Below, in pieces: positions 33,349 to 41,875 of a stretch of DNA of 47,736 nt. The stretch comes from JBCBEX01 sp039177895 (GTDB lineage: Bacteria; Bacteroidota; Rhodothermia; Rhodothermales; Rubricoccaceae). Under the pieces are notes generated by a model. That model searched no databases, was not told the DNA's origin, and saw only the letters and a list, made by a program, of their open reading frames with translations. The position numbers and the translations under genes were made by a program. The DNA lies in NCBI GenBank assembly GCA_039177895.1, contig JBCDFO010000004.1, positions 1-47,736 on the forward strand, written 5' to 3'. Position 1 is the first letter of the stretch. Every line of letters starts with the position of its first letter.

Positions 33349-34592
33349 AGATCACCGACCTCCACGCCACGACCGTCACGGTCCCGCTCGAAGCGCCGCT
33401 CCGGCACGCCAACGGGGCCCACTGGGGCCGCTTCGTCCGGACCATCGTGGAGGTGGAGACGGACGAGGGGCTCGTCGGCTTGGGCGAGATGGGCGGCGGC
33501 GGCGAGTCGGCCGAGGCCGCCTTCCGGGGGCTCAAGCCCTACCTCGTAGGGCACGACCCCATGCAATTGGAGGCGCTCTTCTGGAAGATCTGCAACCCGA
33601 CGGCCTCGCTCTACAACAACCGCCTCCAACTCCACGCAGCCATCGAGTTTGCCTGCATCGATCTGATCGGGAAGAAGCTCGGCGTCCGCGCCTGCGACCT
33701 GCTCGGCGGGGCCGTGCGCGAGCGGGTGCCCTTCGCCTCGTATCTCTTCTTCCGCTATCCCTCCGACACCAACGGCCGCGCGCAGACAAACGGACAGGGG
33801 GGCGAGGACTCGCCGGAGCGGATGGTGCGCCACGCCCGTGACCTGGTGGAGCGCTACGGCTTCACGTCGCACAAGCTCAAGGCAGGCGTCTTCGCGCCGG
33901 ACCACGAGATCGAGGTCTTCCGCGCGCTCGCCGAGGCGCTGCCGGGGCATCGCCTGCGCATCGACCCGAACGCCGCGTGGTCGGTGGAGGAGAGCATCCG
34001 CGTCGGCCGCGCCATCGAGGACCTCAACAACGACTACTTCGAGGACCCGACGTGGGGCCTGGAGGGCATGCGCCGCGTCCGCGAGGCCGTGCGCATCCCG
34101 ACGGCCACGAACACCGTCGTCACCAACTTCGAGCAGCTCGCCGCCTCGATCCGCACCAGCGCGGTGGACGTGATTCTCCTCGACACGACGTTCTGGGGCG
34201 GGCTGCGGCAGGCGTGGAAGGCGGGCGTCGTGTGCAACACCTTCCAGCATGGCGTGGCGGTCCACTCGTCCGGCGAGCTCGGCATCCAACTCGCCACGAT
34301 GCTGCACCTCGGGGCGGCGCTCCCCAACCTCACCTTCGCCGCCGACGCCCACTACCACCACCTCACCGACGACGTGATCGCCGGGGGCAAGCTCGCCTAC
34401 AAGGACGGCCACATCGCCGTCCCGACCGGCCCCGGCCTTGGGGTCACCCTCGACCGCGATAAGCTCGCCGAGTACGCAGAGCTCTACCGCAAACTCGGTG
34501 GCTACCCCTATGACCGCGACCCCCAGCGCCCCGCGTGGTTCAGCCTCTGGCCGAAGCAGGGCTGGGCCGAGCCGTCGGCTCCGCCGCCTTGA
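33345..34592 (+). CDS. enolase-superfamily sugar-acid dehydratase, glucarate-dehydratase-like
   Basis: A 415-residue enzyme with the mandelate racemase N-terminal cap and a barrel domain. Catalytic residues can be read: the KxK base Lys177/Lys179 (SHKLKAG), metal ligands Asp207 (RIDPNAAW), Glu233 (FEDPTWG) and Asn256 (PTATN), and the Asp280-His307 dyad. This set is the glucarate dehydratase subgroup, although the partner genes fit an aldonate such as L-fuconate, L-rhamnonate or D-arabinonate better than glucarate. The reaction is loss of water to a 2-keto-3-deoxy acid. A Gly-rich insertion (about 139-157, NGRAQTNGQGGEDS) sits between cap and barrel. Confidence 0.88.
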   Translation: MKITDLHATTVTVPLEAPLRHANGAHWGRFVRTIVEVETDEGLVGLGEMGGGGESAEAAFRGLKPYLVGHDPMQLEALFWKICNPTASLYNNRLQLHAAIEFACIDLIGKKLGVRACDLLGGAVRERVPFASYLFFRYPSDTNGRAQTNGQGGEDSPERMVRHARDLVERYGFTSHKLKAGVFAPDHEIEVFRALAEALPGHRLRIDPNAAWSVEESIRVGRAIEDLNNDYFEDPTWGLEGMRRVREAVRIPTATNTVVTNFEQLAASIRTSAVDVILLDTTFWGGLRQAWKAGVVCNTFQHGVAVHSSGELGIQLATMLHLGAALPNLTFAADAHYHHLTDDVIAGGKLAYKDGHIAVPTGPGLGVTLDRDKLAEYAELYRKLGGYPYDRDPQRPAWFSLWPKQGWAEPSAPPP

Positions 34593-34715
34593 GTCTGGGA
34601 GTGTGAGGGGCCGGACGTGGAAATGCACACAGTACACGATTCTTTACTCGAATACGCTCGATCTTCCGCCAGATAGGGAGAAGCGGGAGTACATAGCCTC
34701 AAGTTTCCTATTCCA

Positions 34716-34742
34716 GTCATCCCCGCGAAGGCGGGGACCCAC
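34716..34742. repeat. REP-like palindrome C
   Basis: The sequence GTCATCCCCGCGAAGGCGGG continues into GACCCAC, with a CCCCGC/GCGGGG stem and the same GTCAT...ACCCAC flanks as copy A. It is oriented opposite to copy D 114 bases away. Confidence 0.75.
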
Positions 34743-34856
34743 CAGATCAATCTGGCGTCCGCATTCTCACCGTTCTCTCCGAGTGAATGAATGCCTGAAG
34801 TACCTCCTCTCCAATCCGGATGGCCTCCGCATTTCCGGGGGCCTCCAGCCATTCAT

Positions 34857-34883
34857 GTGGGTCCCCGCGTGCGCGGGGATGAC
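34857..34883. repeat. REP-like palindrome D
   Basis: The sequence matches copy B base for base from GTGGGTCCCCGC to the terminal GATGAC. Identity between two sites 12 kb apart shows that it is a dispersed repeat and not a local hairpin. Confidence 0.8.
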
Positions 34884-34901
34884 TACAGGAGAGTATGACC
34901 G

Positions 34902-35774
34902 GTGAATTACGCAAACAGTACCATGCCCCAACTCTCGCTCGACCGTGCCTCTGTTTTCTATGACGGGCTCGATCACCCCGAATGTGTGGCCGTCCACCCC
35001 GACGGCTCGGTGTGGGCAGGCGGCGAGGCCGGGCAGATCTACCGCCTCGACGCGGGCGGTACCGAGGCGGTGGAGGTGGCGAACACGGGCGGCTTCGTGC
35101 TCGGCATCGCCTTCAGCCCTGATGCGTCGTGGCTCGCGGTTTGTGACCTCAAGAACCAGTGCGTCTGGCGGCTCGACCTCGCCACGCATGCGCTCACCGA
35201 GGTCGCGCGCACCCCCGAGGACGGTGCGCCGCTTGGGATTCCCAACTTCCCCGTGTTCGCCCCGGACGGCACGCTCTACGTCTCCGACAGTGGGGCTTTC
35301 CGCGAAGTCAACGGGCGCATCCTCGCCGTACGGGAGGAGCGGGTCTGGGTGTGGCATCCAGGGCCGTTCAACTTCGCCAATGGGATGTGCCTGACGCCGG
35401 AGCGGGACGCGCTCTACGTCGTGTGCTCGTGGCTGCCCGGCGTCGAGCGGGTGGCGATCAACGCCGACGGGTCTGCGGGCGAGCGTGAGACGGTGGCGCT
35501 GCTGCCCAAGACGATTCCCGACGGGGTCGCCGTCGATGCCGAGGGGGCACTCTACGTCTCGTGCTACACGCCCTGTCGCATCTACCGCGTGGTCCCCGGC
35601 GAGGCCCCCGAGGTGTTCATTGACGACTGGGAGGCGCACACGCTCGGCAACCCGACCAACATCGCCTTCGCGGGCCCCGACTTCGATCATCTCCTGGCCG
35701 CCAACCTCGGCCGCTGGCACCTCACCCGCATCGAGGTGGGTGTCCGAGGCGCGCCGCTTGCCTGCCACGCCTGA
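34902..35774 (+). CDS. SMP-30/gluconolactonase-type lactonase
   Basis: A 290-residue six-bladed propeller of the SMP-30/LRE family, likely to open the sugar 1,5-lactone made by the dehydrogenase. Metal-site motifs are recognisable: HPECVAVHPDGSVWAGGEAG (Glu), FPVFAPDGTLYVSDSG (Asp/Asn zone), PFNFANGMCLTP (Asn) and IPDGVAVDAEGALYVSCY (Asp). The start is probably GTG at 34902, which has GGAG upstream at good spacing; ATG at 34923 is an alternative. Its stop shares one base with the epimerase-like gene start (TGATG). Confidence 0.87.
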   Translation: MNYANSTMPQLSLDRASVFYDGLDHPECVAVHPDGSVWAGGEAGQIYRLDAGGTEAVEVANTGGFVLGIAFSPDASWLAVCDLKNQCVWRLDLATHALTEVARTPEDGAPLGIPNFPVFAPDGTLYVSDSGAFREVNGRILAVREERVWVWHPGPFNFANGMCLTPERDALYVVCSWLPGVERVAINADGSAGERETVALLPKTIPDGVAVDAEGALYVSCYTPCRIYRVVPGEAPEVFIDDWEAHTLGNPTNIAFAGPDFDHLLAANLGRWHLTRIEVGVRGAPLACHA

Positions 35775-36928
35775 TGACGCCCGCCTACACCGTGCACGGC
35801 CAGCCCTCTTGGCGGCTAGCTCACGATACCGTTGAAGCCTTCGTTACCGAGACGGGGGGACACCTGGGTCCGGTCACGTTTCGGCTTGGCGACCGAACCA
35901 TCCAGCCCTACCATGTGGCTCCGTGGGCCACCGAGCAGACGGCGGCCCTGCCTCCGATCCTGAAGGTGCTCCGGGGCGACTTCTTCTGCGCGCCCTTCGG
36001 CGGCAACGCCGAGCCGTTCGAAGGAGAGCGCCACCCGCCGCATGGCGAGACGGCCAACGCGACCTGGGTCTTTGATCGCCTGGAGCAGACCGACGACCGG
36101 ACGACGCTTCACCTCTCGCTCGACACCGCGGTGCGCCCGGGCCGCGTCACCAAGACGGTCACGCTCGTGGACGGGCACGCCGCGCTCTACCAGCGGCACA
36201 CGCTCGACGGGATGACCGGACCGATGAGCTTCGGGCACCACGCGATGCTCCGCTTCCCCGACCGCGAGGAGAGCGGCCTCGTCTCTACGAGTGATTTTGC
36301 CTGGGGCCAGACCTCGCCACGTCCTGTCGAGGTGCCCGCCCAGCGCGGCTACTCGCTCCTGGAGCCGGGCGCTCGGTTCGAGTCGCTCGATGCTGTCCCG
36401 ACCCTCCGCGGTACGACGGCCGATCTCAGCCGTTACCCCGCCCGACGGGGCTACGAGGACCTCGTTCTCCTCGCCGCGCCTCCGGAGGCCACGTTCGGGT
36501 GGACCGCCGTCGCATTCCCGCAAGAGGGCTACGTGTGGTTCACCCTGAAGGACCCGCGCGTACTTCGTCAGACCATCCTCTGGATCTCCAACGGGGGGCG
36601 GCACTACGCGCCCTGGAACGGACGGCACGTCAACGTGCTGGGACTGGAGGAGGTCACCTCCTACTTCCACTTCGGCCTGGCCGAGTCGGCGGCCGCGAAT
36701 CCGGTCTCCGAGGCAGGCTTCCCAACCTCGGTGGTGCTGGATGGCGAGCCGTTCCCGATCTCCTGCATCACGGGCATCGCGCCCATCCCTCCCTACTTTG
36801 ACCACGTCGCCACCATCGATCCGCACGCGAGCAGGGACGCCGTCACGCTCACCGCGCGCAGCGGGCGCTCGGTCGAGGTGCCCATCGACGTGGCCTTCCT
36901 CGCAGAAGCGGACTCGAGCATGAGCTGA
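35774..36928 (+). CDS. aldose 1-epimerase-like protein
   Basis: A 384-residue galactose-mutarotase-like beta-sandwich protein. It shows GHLGPVTFRLGDRTIQPYH near the start, RGDFFCAPFGGN, FGHHAMLRFP, and WISNGGRHYAPWNGRHVNVLGLEEVTSYFHFG. The last holds the His/Glu pattern expected of the family's active site. Mutarotases speed conversion of sugar anomers so that the dehydrogenase gets the right form. The match to canonical GalM is partial, so a different sugar-binding role is possible. It is the last gene of the rightward operon and converges with the zinc peptidase gene five bases later. Confidence 0.72.
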   Translation: MTPAYTVHGQPSWRLAHDTVEAFVTETGGHLGPVTFRLGDRTIQPYHVAPWATEQTAALPPILKVLRGDFFCAPFGGNAEPFEGERHPPHGETANATWVFDRLEQTDDRTTLHLSLDTAVRPGRVTKTVTLVDGHAALYQRHTLDGMTGPMSFGHHAMLRFPDREESGLVSTSDFAWGQTSPRPVEVPAQRGYSLLEPGARFESLDAVPTLRGTTADLSRYPARRGYEDLVLLAAPPEATFGWTAVAFPQEGYVWFTLKDPRVLRQTILWISNGGRHYAPWNGRHVNVLGLEEVTSYFHFGLAESAAANPVSEAGFPTSVVLDGEPFPISCITGIAPIPPYFDHVATIDPHASRDAVTLTARSGRSVEVPIDVAFLAEADSSMS

Positions 36929-36933
36929 TTCAC

Positions 36934-37785
36934 TCAACTGAACGTGTTGCACGCGTCGGTGTCGCCGGTCTGGAAGCCGGTGCGGAACCACTGGACGCGC
37001 TGCGCCGAAGTGCCGTGGGTGAAGCCGTCGGGCTGGACGGGGCGGCCGCTCATCCGCGCGAGGCGGTCGTCGCCGATGGCGGCCGCGGCCTGCAGGCCCT
37101 CCTCGATGTCGCCGGGCTCGATGTAGCCTTCCTGGTTGGCGTAGTGTGCCCAGACGCCGGCGTAGCAGTCGGCCTGGAGTTCGAGGAGCACGGAGAGCTG
37201 GTTGGCGCGGGTCTGGCTGGAGCGGCGCTGCGCCTGGCTGACCTGCTGCGAGACGCCCGTGAGTGTCTGGATGTGGTGCCCGACCTCGTGCGCGATCACG
37301 TAGGCGAACGCGAAGTCGCCCGGGGCCCCAAGGCGCTGGAGGTCGCGCAGGAAGCTGAGGTCGATGTAGACCTGCTGGTCGGCGGGGCAGTAAAACGGGC
37401 CCGTCGCCGCGCCATTGATGCCACACGCGGAGCGCACCTGGTCGTTGTAGAGCACGAGGCGCGGCTCGGTGTACTGGTAGCCGCTCACGCGGAAGAGCTG
37501 ATTCCACACGTCCTCAGTACTCGCGAGGATGACCGACGTGAACGCGCCCGCCTCGTCGGTGGGCTGCTGTCCCGTGGTCTGAGGCTGCTGCACCTGAGCC
37601 TGCTGCCCCCCGCCGACGAGACCCAGGATCTCCCGCGGGTCAACGCCCAGGAGCACCGCAATGAGCACAAGCACGAGCGTCCCGCAGCCAAGCGAGCCGC
37701 CTGCCACAGCACCTCGCCGACGGCCACCGCCACCGCGCACGTCTACGATGTTGCCGCTCTTGCGACGGCCGCGCCATTGAACCAT
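36934..37785 (-). CDS. YpfJ-type neutral zinc metallopeptidase
   Basis: A 283-residue membrane-anchored peptidase of the YpfJ/zinc_peptidase family. It has a basic Arg/Gly-rich N-terminus (about 1-30), one hydrophobic segment (about 35-47), a Gln-rich linker, then the catalytic domain with HEVGHH (zinc and Glu) and, further on, ELQADCYAGVWAHYA supplying another ligand. FYCPADQQVYIDLSFL is also typical of the family. Substrates are unknown for most members. It stands alone, between the sugar operon end and the DUF4349 gene, on the minus strand. Confidence 0.88.
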   Translation of the reverse strand: MVQWRGRRKSGNIVDVRGGGGRRRGAVAGGSLGCGTLVLVLIAVLLGVDPREILGLVGGGQQAQVQQPQTTGQQPTDEAGAFTSVILASTEDVWNQLFRVSGYQYTEPRLVLYNDQVRSACGINGAATGPFYCPADQQVYIDLSFLRDLQRLGAPGDFAFAYVIAHEVGHHIQTLTGVSQQVSQAQRRSSQTRANQLSVLLELQADCYAGVWAHYANQEGYIEPGDIEEGLQAAAAIGDDRLARMSGRPVQPDGFTHGTSAQRVQWFRTGFQTGDTDACNTFS

Positions 37786-37841
37786 GATCCGAGGGAGGTA
37801 GGGGAGTGGGTCGGTGGTGCGGAAGGATAGCCCACAGTCCC

Positions 37842-37857
37842 CCCGTGATTCAACGGG
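37842..37857 (-). terminator. short hairpin after the DUF4349 gene
   Basis: CCCGT-gattca-ACGGG forms a 5-bp stem right after the stop codon of the DUF4349 gene read leftward. There is no T-run, so termination is only possible, not shown. Confidence 0.3.
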
Positions 37858-38772
37858 CTACGGCTCGCTTGGCGTGGGCGCAGTCTGTTTACGACGCGAA
37901 CCACGGGGCCTCTCGGTGCGCGGGTTTCGGCGGCGCCAGCGGCGGTAGAGCCAGACGCTCCCGACGAGCAGCATCACGAACGGCCACAGTGCGAGGGCGA
38001 CCAGCACGAAGTCGAGCAGCGCCCGCCAGCCGTCCACGAAGGCGTCCGCCACCTGGGAGAAGAAGCCAGGGCCCTCCGTCAGGGCGTACTCGGTCTCCTC
38101 GAAGAGCGTCACCGTGAGCGTACCGAAGCCGACGCGGTCGCGGAGGTAGCGCAGCCGTCCCTCGACGCGCTCGATCTCCTCGCGCACCTGGTCGAGCTGG
38201 CGCTGCACGGCGAGGACATCGTTGAGGTCGCTGGCCTGCTGGAGGATCGCGAGGTAGCGCTCCTCGGCGGCGCGCCGCGAGCGCAGGCGGGCCTGCACGT
38301 CTACGAACTCCTCCGTCACGTCCTGCACGTTCACCGAGCGCGACTCGACGGTCCGCGCGAGGCTCGTCAGTGCCTCGACCATCGCGTCGAAGTCGGCGGC
38401 GGCAACGCGGACGGTGACCGTGTTCTCGATGCGGTAGGTGCGGCGCTGCTCCTGCTCGCCCGCGAGGTAGGCCTCGAACCGCGCGACCGAGTCCCGCAGT
38501 GCGGCGATGGCATCGTCGTAGTCGTCAACGCGCAGCGAGAGCCGCCCCGTCTTGATGAGCTGCCGCTCGATCCGCGACGGCGAAGGCTGCTGCGCAGCCG
38601 CTTCGGAGACGGGTACCACGCCATCATCAGCGACGCCAGCCTCCGCGCGCTCTAGTTCTGGCAAGGAGTCGAACGACGGTGCGGCGGCGTCCGACGCGCT
38701 CTCGGCGCAGCCCGCTCCAAGCGAGAGCACCACGAGAACAAGAAGTGCGGACCTGGACAGCAGCGAACGCAT
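37858..38772 (-). CDS. DUF4349 lipoprotein
   Basis: A 304-residue envelope protein with a lipobox (SLGAGC). A beta-alpha stretch follows (KTGRLSLRVDDYDDAIAALRDSVARFEAYL...NTVTVRVAAADFDAMVEAL). Then comes a heptad-rich coiled coil (about 185-235, with QRQLDQVREEIERVEGRLRYLRDRV) and one C-terminal membrane segment (about 252-282) with a basic tail. This order is the DUF4349 pattern. Both ends appear membrane-attached, with a coiled coil between them. The function of the family is unknown. Confidence 0.88.
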   Translation of the reverse strand: MRSLLSRSALLVLVVLSLGAGCAESASDAAAPSFDSLPELERAEAGVADDGVVPVSEAAAQQPSPSRIERQLIKTGRLSLRVDDYDDAIAALRDSVARFEAYLAGEQEQRRTYRIENTVTVRVAAADFDAMVEALTSLARTVESRSVNVQDVTEEFVDVQARLRSRRAAEERYLAILQQASDLNDVLAVQRQLDQVREEIERVEGRLRYLRDRVGFGTLTVTLFEETEYALTEGPGFFSQVADAFVDGWRALLDFVLVALALWPFVMLLVGSVWLYRRWRRRNPRTERPRGSRRKQTAPTPSEP

Positions 38773-38874
38773 GACAACGATGGGCAGACGAGCAGGGCAC
38801 GAGGGAATGCCCTCCCAACGTACGCCCGGCCCGAGTCATTGCCGTCGGTCACGCGCCATCGCGGTCGGTAGGGT

Positions 38875-38888
38875 CGGTTTGCAAACCG
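38875..38888. terminator. perfect 14-bp palindrome downstream of rnr
   Basis: CGGTTTGCAAACCG is fully self-complementary. It lies 145 bases after the rnr stop and 43 bases after the stop of the duplicated tail, and may end rnr transcription. No T-run follows, so a protein-binding site is equally possible. Confidence 0.35.
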
Positions 38889-38930
38889 CCCCAACGGGCA
38901 CATGACCCCGGCAAGGCATCGCGGTTGGTT

Positions 38931-39010
38931 TCACCCTGCGAAGACGAGGTCGATCTTACGGCTGGCCACATCGGCGGCGGCGATCTTCACCCGAGTCGTC
39001 AGCGTCGCCC
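38931..39010 (-). pseudogene. second copy of the RNase R C-terminal tail
   Basis: Read leftward, this stretch encodes GATLTTRVKIAAADVASRKI followed by DLVFAG-stop. It matches the final residues of the adjacent RNase R (RVKIAAADV-S-SRKIDLVFAG) with one substitution over 20 positions. At DNA level about ten codons differ, nearly all at the third base, so the copies are not recent. No start or upstream domain remains; the homology begins just past the real rnr stop. Confidence 0.8.
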
Positions 39011-39021
39011 CCGGTCGAGCG

Positions 39022-41166
39022 TTATCCCGCAAACACGAGGTCGATCTTGCGACTGCTCACGTCGGCAGCAGCGATCTTCACCCGGACGCTGTCGCCCATG
39101 CGGTAGACCGTCCGCGTGTGTTGCCCGACGAGGCGGTAGTTGTCGGGGTCGTACTCGAAGTAGTCGTCCATGTCGCGCACGTGGACCAGGCCCTCAACGA
39201 GCAGGTCCTGGATCTCAACGAAGACGCCGAACTTCGTCACGCCCATCACGACGCCGTCGTAGTCCTCACCGACGTGCTGCGCGGCGTATTCGACCTGCTT
39301 GAGCTTCTTCGACTCGCGCTCGGCGTCGACGGCCACGCGCTCTTGCTCGGAGAGGTGGCGGCAGGCGATCTGCAAGCCCTCCGCTTCGATGGCCGAGCCG
39401 CCTGCGAGGTAGCGCTTCAGCAGCCGATGTGCGATGAGGTCCGGGAAGCGACGAATGGGGGACGTGAAGTGGCTGTAGAAGTCGAAGCCCAGCCCGTAGT
39501 GCCCGATGTTCTCGGTCGAGTAGACGGCCTTCGCCATCGAGCGGAGCGCCTCGACCTTGATGACGGCCGCCTCAGCCGTGCCGCGGACGTGTTCGAGTAA
39601 GTCGTTGAGGTCGCGGCGCGTGACGGTGCCGTCGGTGATGGGCAGCCGGTAGCCGAACGCCTTGACGTAGCGCGCGAGGGCAAGGATGCGCTCGGTATCC
39701 GGCGCGGCGTGGATGCGGTAGACGAACGGGCGGCGCTTCGACTTCGGCACCTTGCCAATCTCCATCGAGACGCAGCGGTTGGCGAGCAGCATGCACTCCT
39801 CGATGAGCCGGTTGGCCTCGATGCGCTCCTTGCGCACGATGTCGATGGGCTCCCCGGCGTCGTTGAGGATGATGCGCACTTCCGGCGTATCGAAGTCGAT
39901 GGAGCCCTCGCGCAGGCGCTTCTTCGTAAGCGTCCGCGCGAGCTTGCCCGCGAGCAGCACCTCGTCTTTCACCAGGTGGTCCTGGATGCCGCCGTCGAGG
40001 ATCTGCTGCGCCTCCTCGTAGGTCAGCCGGGCCTTCGAATGGATCACGGTTTCGCGGATCTCCCAGTCGCGGAGCTTGCCACGCGGCGACACGGTCATCA
40101 GGCACGAGTAGGTCAGCTTGTCCTCGTGCGGGCGCAGCGAGCAGACACCGTTGGAGAGCCGCTCCGGTAGCATCGGGATGACGCGGTCCACGAGGTAGGT
40201 CGAAGTACCGCGCTCGAAGGCCTCGCGGTCGAGTTCGGTGTTCTCCTCGACGTAGTGCGACACGTCGGCGATGTGGACGCCGAGGCGGAAGTCGCCGCTG
40301 TCGAGCCGCTCGATAGAGATCGCGTCGTCGAAGTCCTTCGCGTCCTCCGGGTCGATGGTGAAGATCATCGCGTCGCGCAGGTCGAGCCGCCGGGCGATCT
40401 CCTTCTTTGGAATTTCGACGGGAATCGCCTCGGCCTCGGCCTCGACGGCGGGGGGGAAGTCGGAGCGGATACCTTGGGCGAGTGCCACCGAGAGGACCGC
40501 TACGCCTGGGTCGTCAGGCTTGCCGAGCACGCGCAGGATGCGGCCCTCCGGCGATCCCTTCGGGTCCTCGTACTGGTCGATGGACACCATCACCTTGTCG
40601 CCCTGCTCGGCGCCGTTGAAGTGCTCCTTCGGCACGTAGATGTCCTTCGTCTGCTTCGGGTCGTCGGCCTTGACGAAGGCGAAGTGGCCCAGCTTGTCAA
40701 ACGAGCCGACGGTGTGGGCGCGGCCGCGCCGGAGGACCTCCACCACCTCCGCTTCCCGCTTGTAGTCGGCGCGAGCTCCACGTACAGGGGCTGCGAGTGC
40801 CACGCGGACACGGTCGCCGTGGAGCGCGTTCTTGAGGCGGTTGGCACGCACGAAGAGGTCATCCTCGCCGCCGGTCCCATCGACGTTCACGAAGCCGAAG
40901 CCGCTCGGGTGCATAATGAGCGTCCCCTCAGCGTGGGCGTGCTTGCGCTGCTTGCGGTGCTGGAACCGGTTGCCCTTCACGCGCTGGACGAGCCCGGCAT
41001 CCTCCAACTCGCTCAGCACATCACGGAAGAGGCGGAACGGCTCGCGGCCCTTGCCGAGCGAGAGGTATTTCGCGAGTTCCTTCGGACGAAACGCCTGGGT
41101 GCCGTTGTTGCGTAGGAGAACGAGGAGGTCACGTTTGAGCGCGGCGCGGTTGAGCGGCTTGGGCAT
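39022..41166 (-). CDS. rnr: ribonuclease R
   Basis: A 714-residue 3'-5' exoribonuclease of the RNase II/R family that degrades structured RNA. Domain order: N-terminal winged helix (about 1-75), cold-shock domains (about 80-230), the RNB catalytic domain, and a C-terminal S1 domain (about 630-714). The catalytic acid cluster IDPEDAKDFDDAI, then VHIADVSHYV and TSPIRRFPDLIAHRLL, are intact. It has a normal family size and starts at the ATG at 41166 (MPKPLNRAALKRD). A divergent tail copy lies just downstream. Confidence 0.96.
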   Translation of the reverse strand: MPKPLNRAALKRDLLVLLRNNGTQAFRPKELAKYLSLGKGREPFRLFRDVLSELEDAGLVQRVKGNRFQHRKQRKHAHAEGTLIMHPSGFGFVNVDGTGGEDDLFVRANRLKNALHGDRVRVALAAPVRGARADYKREAEVVEVLRRGRAHTVGSFDKLGHFAFVKADDPKQTKDIYVPKEHFNGAEQGDKVMVSIDQYEDPKGSPEGRILRVLGKPDDPGVAVLSVALAQGIRSDFPPAVEAEAEAIPVEIPKKEIARRLDLRDAMIFTIDPEDAKDFDDAISIERLDSGDFRLGVHIADVSHYVEENTELDREAFERGTSTYLVDRVIPMLPERLSNGVCSLRPHEDKLTYSCLMTVSPRGKLRDWEIRETVIHSKARLTYEEAQQILDGGIQDHLVKDEVLLAGKLARTLTKKRLREGSIDFDTPEVRIILNDAGEPIDIVRKERIEANRLIEECMLLANRCVSMEIGKVPKSKRRPFVYRIHAAPDTERILALARYVKAFGYRLPITDGTVTRRDLNDLLEHVRGTAEAAVIKVEALRSMAKAVYSTENIGHYGLGFDFYSHFTSPIRRFPDLIAHRLLKRYLAGGSAIEAEGLQIACRHLSEQERVAVDAERESKKLKQVEYAAQHVGEDYDGVVMGVTKFGVFVEIQDLLVEGLVHVRDMDDYFEYDPDNYRLVGQHTRTVYRMGDSVRVKIAAADVSSRKIDLVFAG

Positions 41167-41317
41167 GCGGCGTGGCGGGTGGATGAGCAGAGGGGTGGGG
41201 AGCGGTAGGCCTCCCCAATCGTCCCCTGAACGCTGGTGCGCCATCGCTGTTCGCCCAGCCGGTCTCGGAGGCCCTACCTTGCCCTATTCCGTTGGCGTCA
41301 TTGCACCATGCCTGCCC

Positions 41318-41875
41318 ATGAAGCTCTTCGATGCTTACACGCCTCGTCTGAGCGTGGAGCCCATCGCACCGCGCCATGCGCCAGGTATCCAGCGCCACGC
41401 CAGCGACGCTCGCATCGCGGATACGACGCCGCTGCCGCACCCGTATCCCGAGGACGGGGCCCGCCGCTTCATCGCCGGTGCTCGGAACGCCTGGACCGCA
41501 GGCACAGCCTACAACTTCGCCGTCTGTTTCGATGACGAGGCGGTTGGGACATGCGGCCTCAAAGGCGTCCGCACCACGGAGGAAGGCCAGCGCGAGGCTG
41601 AGCTTGGCTACTGGATCGCCGTCCCGTTCTGGGGCCGTGGCTTTGCCAGCGCAGCCGTGCGACTCGTCACTACGTTTGCTTTCGAGGCGCTCCGGCTCGA
41701 CCGCGTCACGGCGGTTGTGCTCACGCGCAATGAAGCCTCAGCGCGTGTGCTGGAGAAGGCGGGCTTCGAAGTCACCGGGTCAGGCACAGCCTCTGCGGGC
41801 TGCGGAGACGAGGGGGAACCTCTCGACCACTATGCCCTCGACGCTGCAGACTGGCAGGCCGCCCGCTCCGCGTGA
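41318..41875 (+). CDS. GNAT N-acetyltransferase, RimJ/RimL type
   Basis: A 185-residue acetyl-CoA-dependent acyltransferase. The pattern AELGYWIAVPFWGRGFASAAVRLVTTFAFEALRLDRVTAVVLTRNEASARVLEKAGFEV is the RimJ/RimL-like GNAT core, with the acetyl-CoA loop FWGRGFAS. The substrate is unknown; relatives modify ribosomal proteins or small molecules. The ATG at 41318 gives the usual family length. Its stop overlaps the GTG start of the NUDIX gene (GTGA), so the two are coupled. Confidence 0.88.
   Translation: MKLFDAYTPRLSVEPIAPRHAPGIQRHASDARIADTTPLPHPYPEDGARRFIAGARNAWTAGTAYNFAVCFDDEAVGTCGLKGVRTTEEGQREAELGYWIAVPFWGRGFASAAVRLVTTFAFEALRLDRVTAVVLTRNEASARVLEKAGFEVTGSGTASAGCGDEGEPLDHYALDAADWQAARSA

Larger units (their letters stand above)
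34593..34901. other. intergenic gap with REP pair inside the rightward operon
   Basis: This 309-base gap between the dehydratase and lactonase genes contains two REP-like palindromes in inverted orientation (34716-34742 and 34857-34883). No gene is seen. The second copy ends four bases before the lactonase ribosome binding region, so it may influence expression of the last two genes. Confidence 0.6.

Noticed and set aside
34716..34883. Repeated palindromes considered as a small CRISPR array
   Set aside because: Only two copies per site, in opposite orientation and with no regular spacers or cas genes; REP-type elements fit better.
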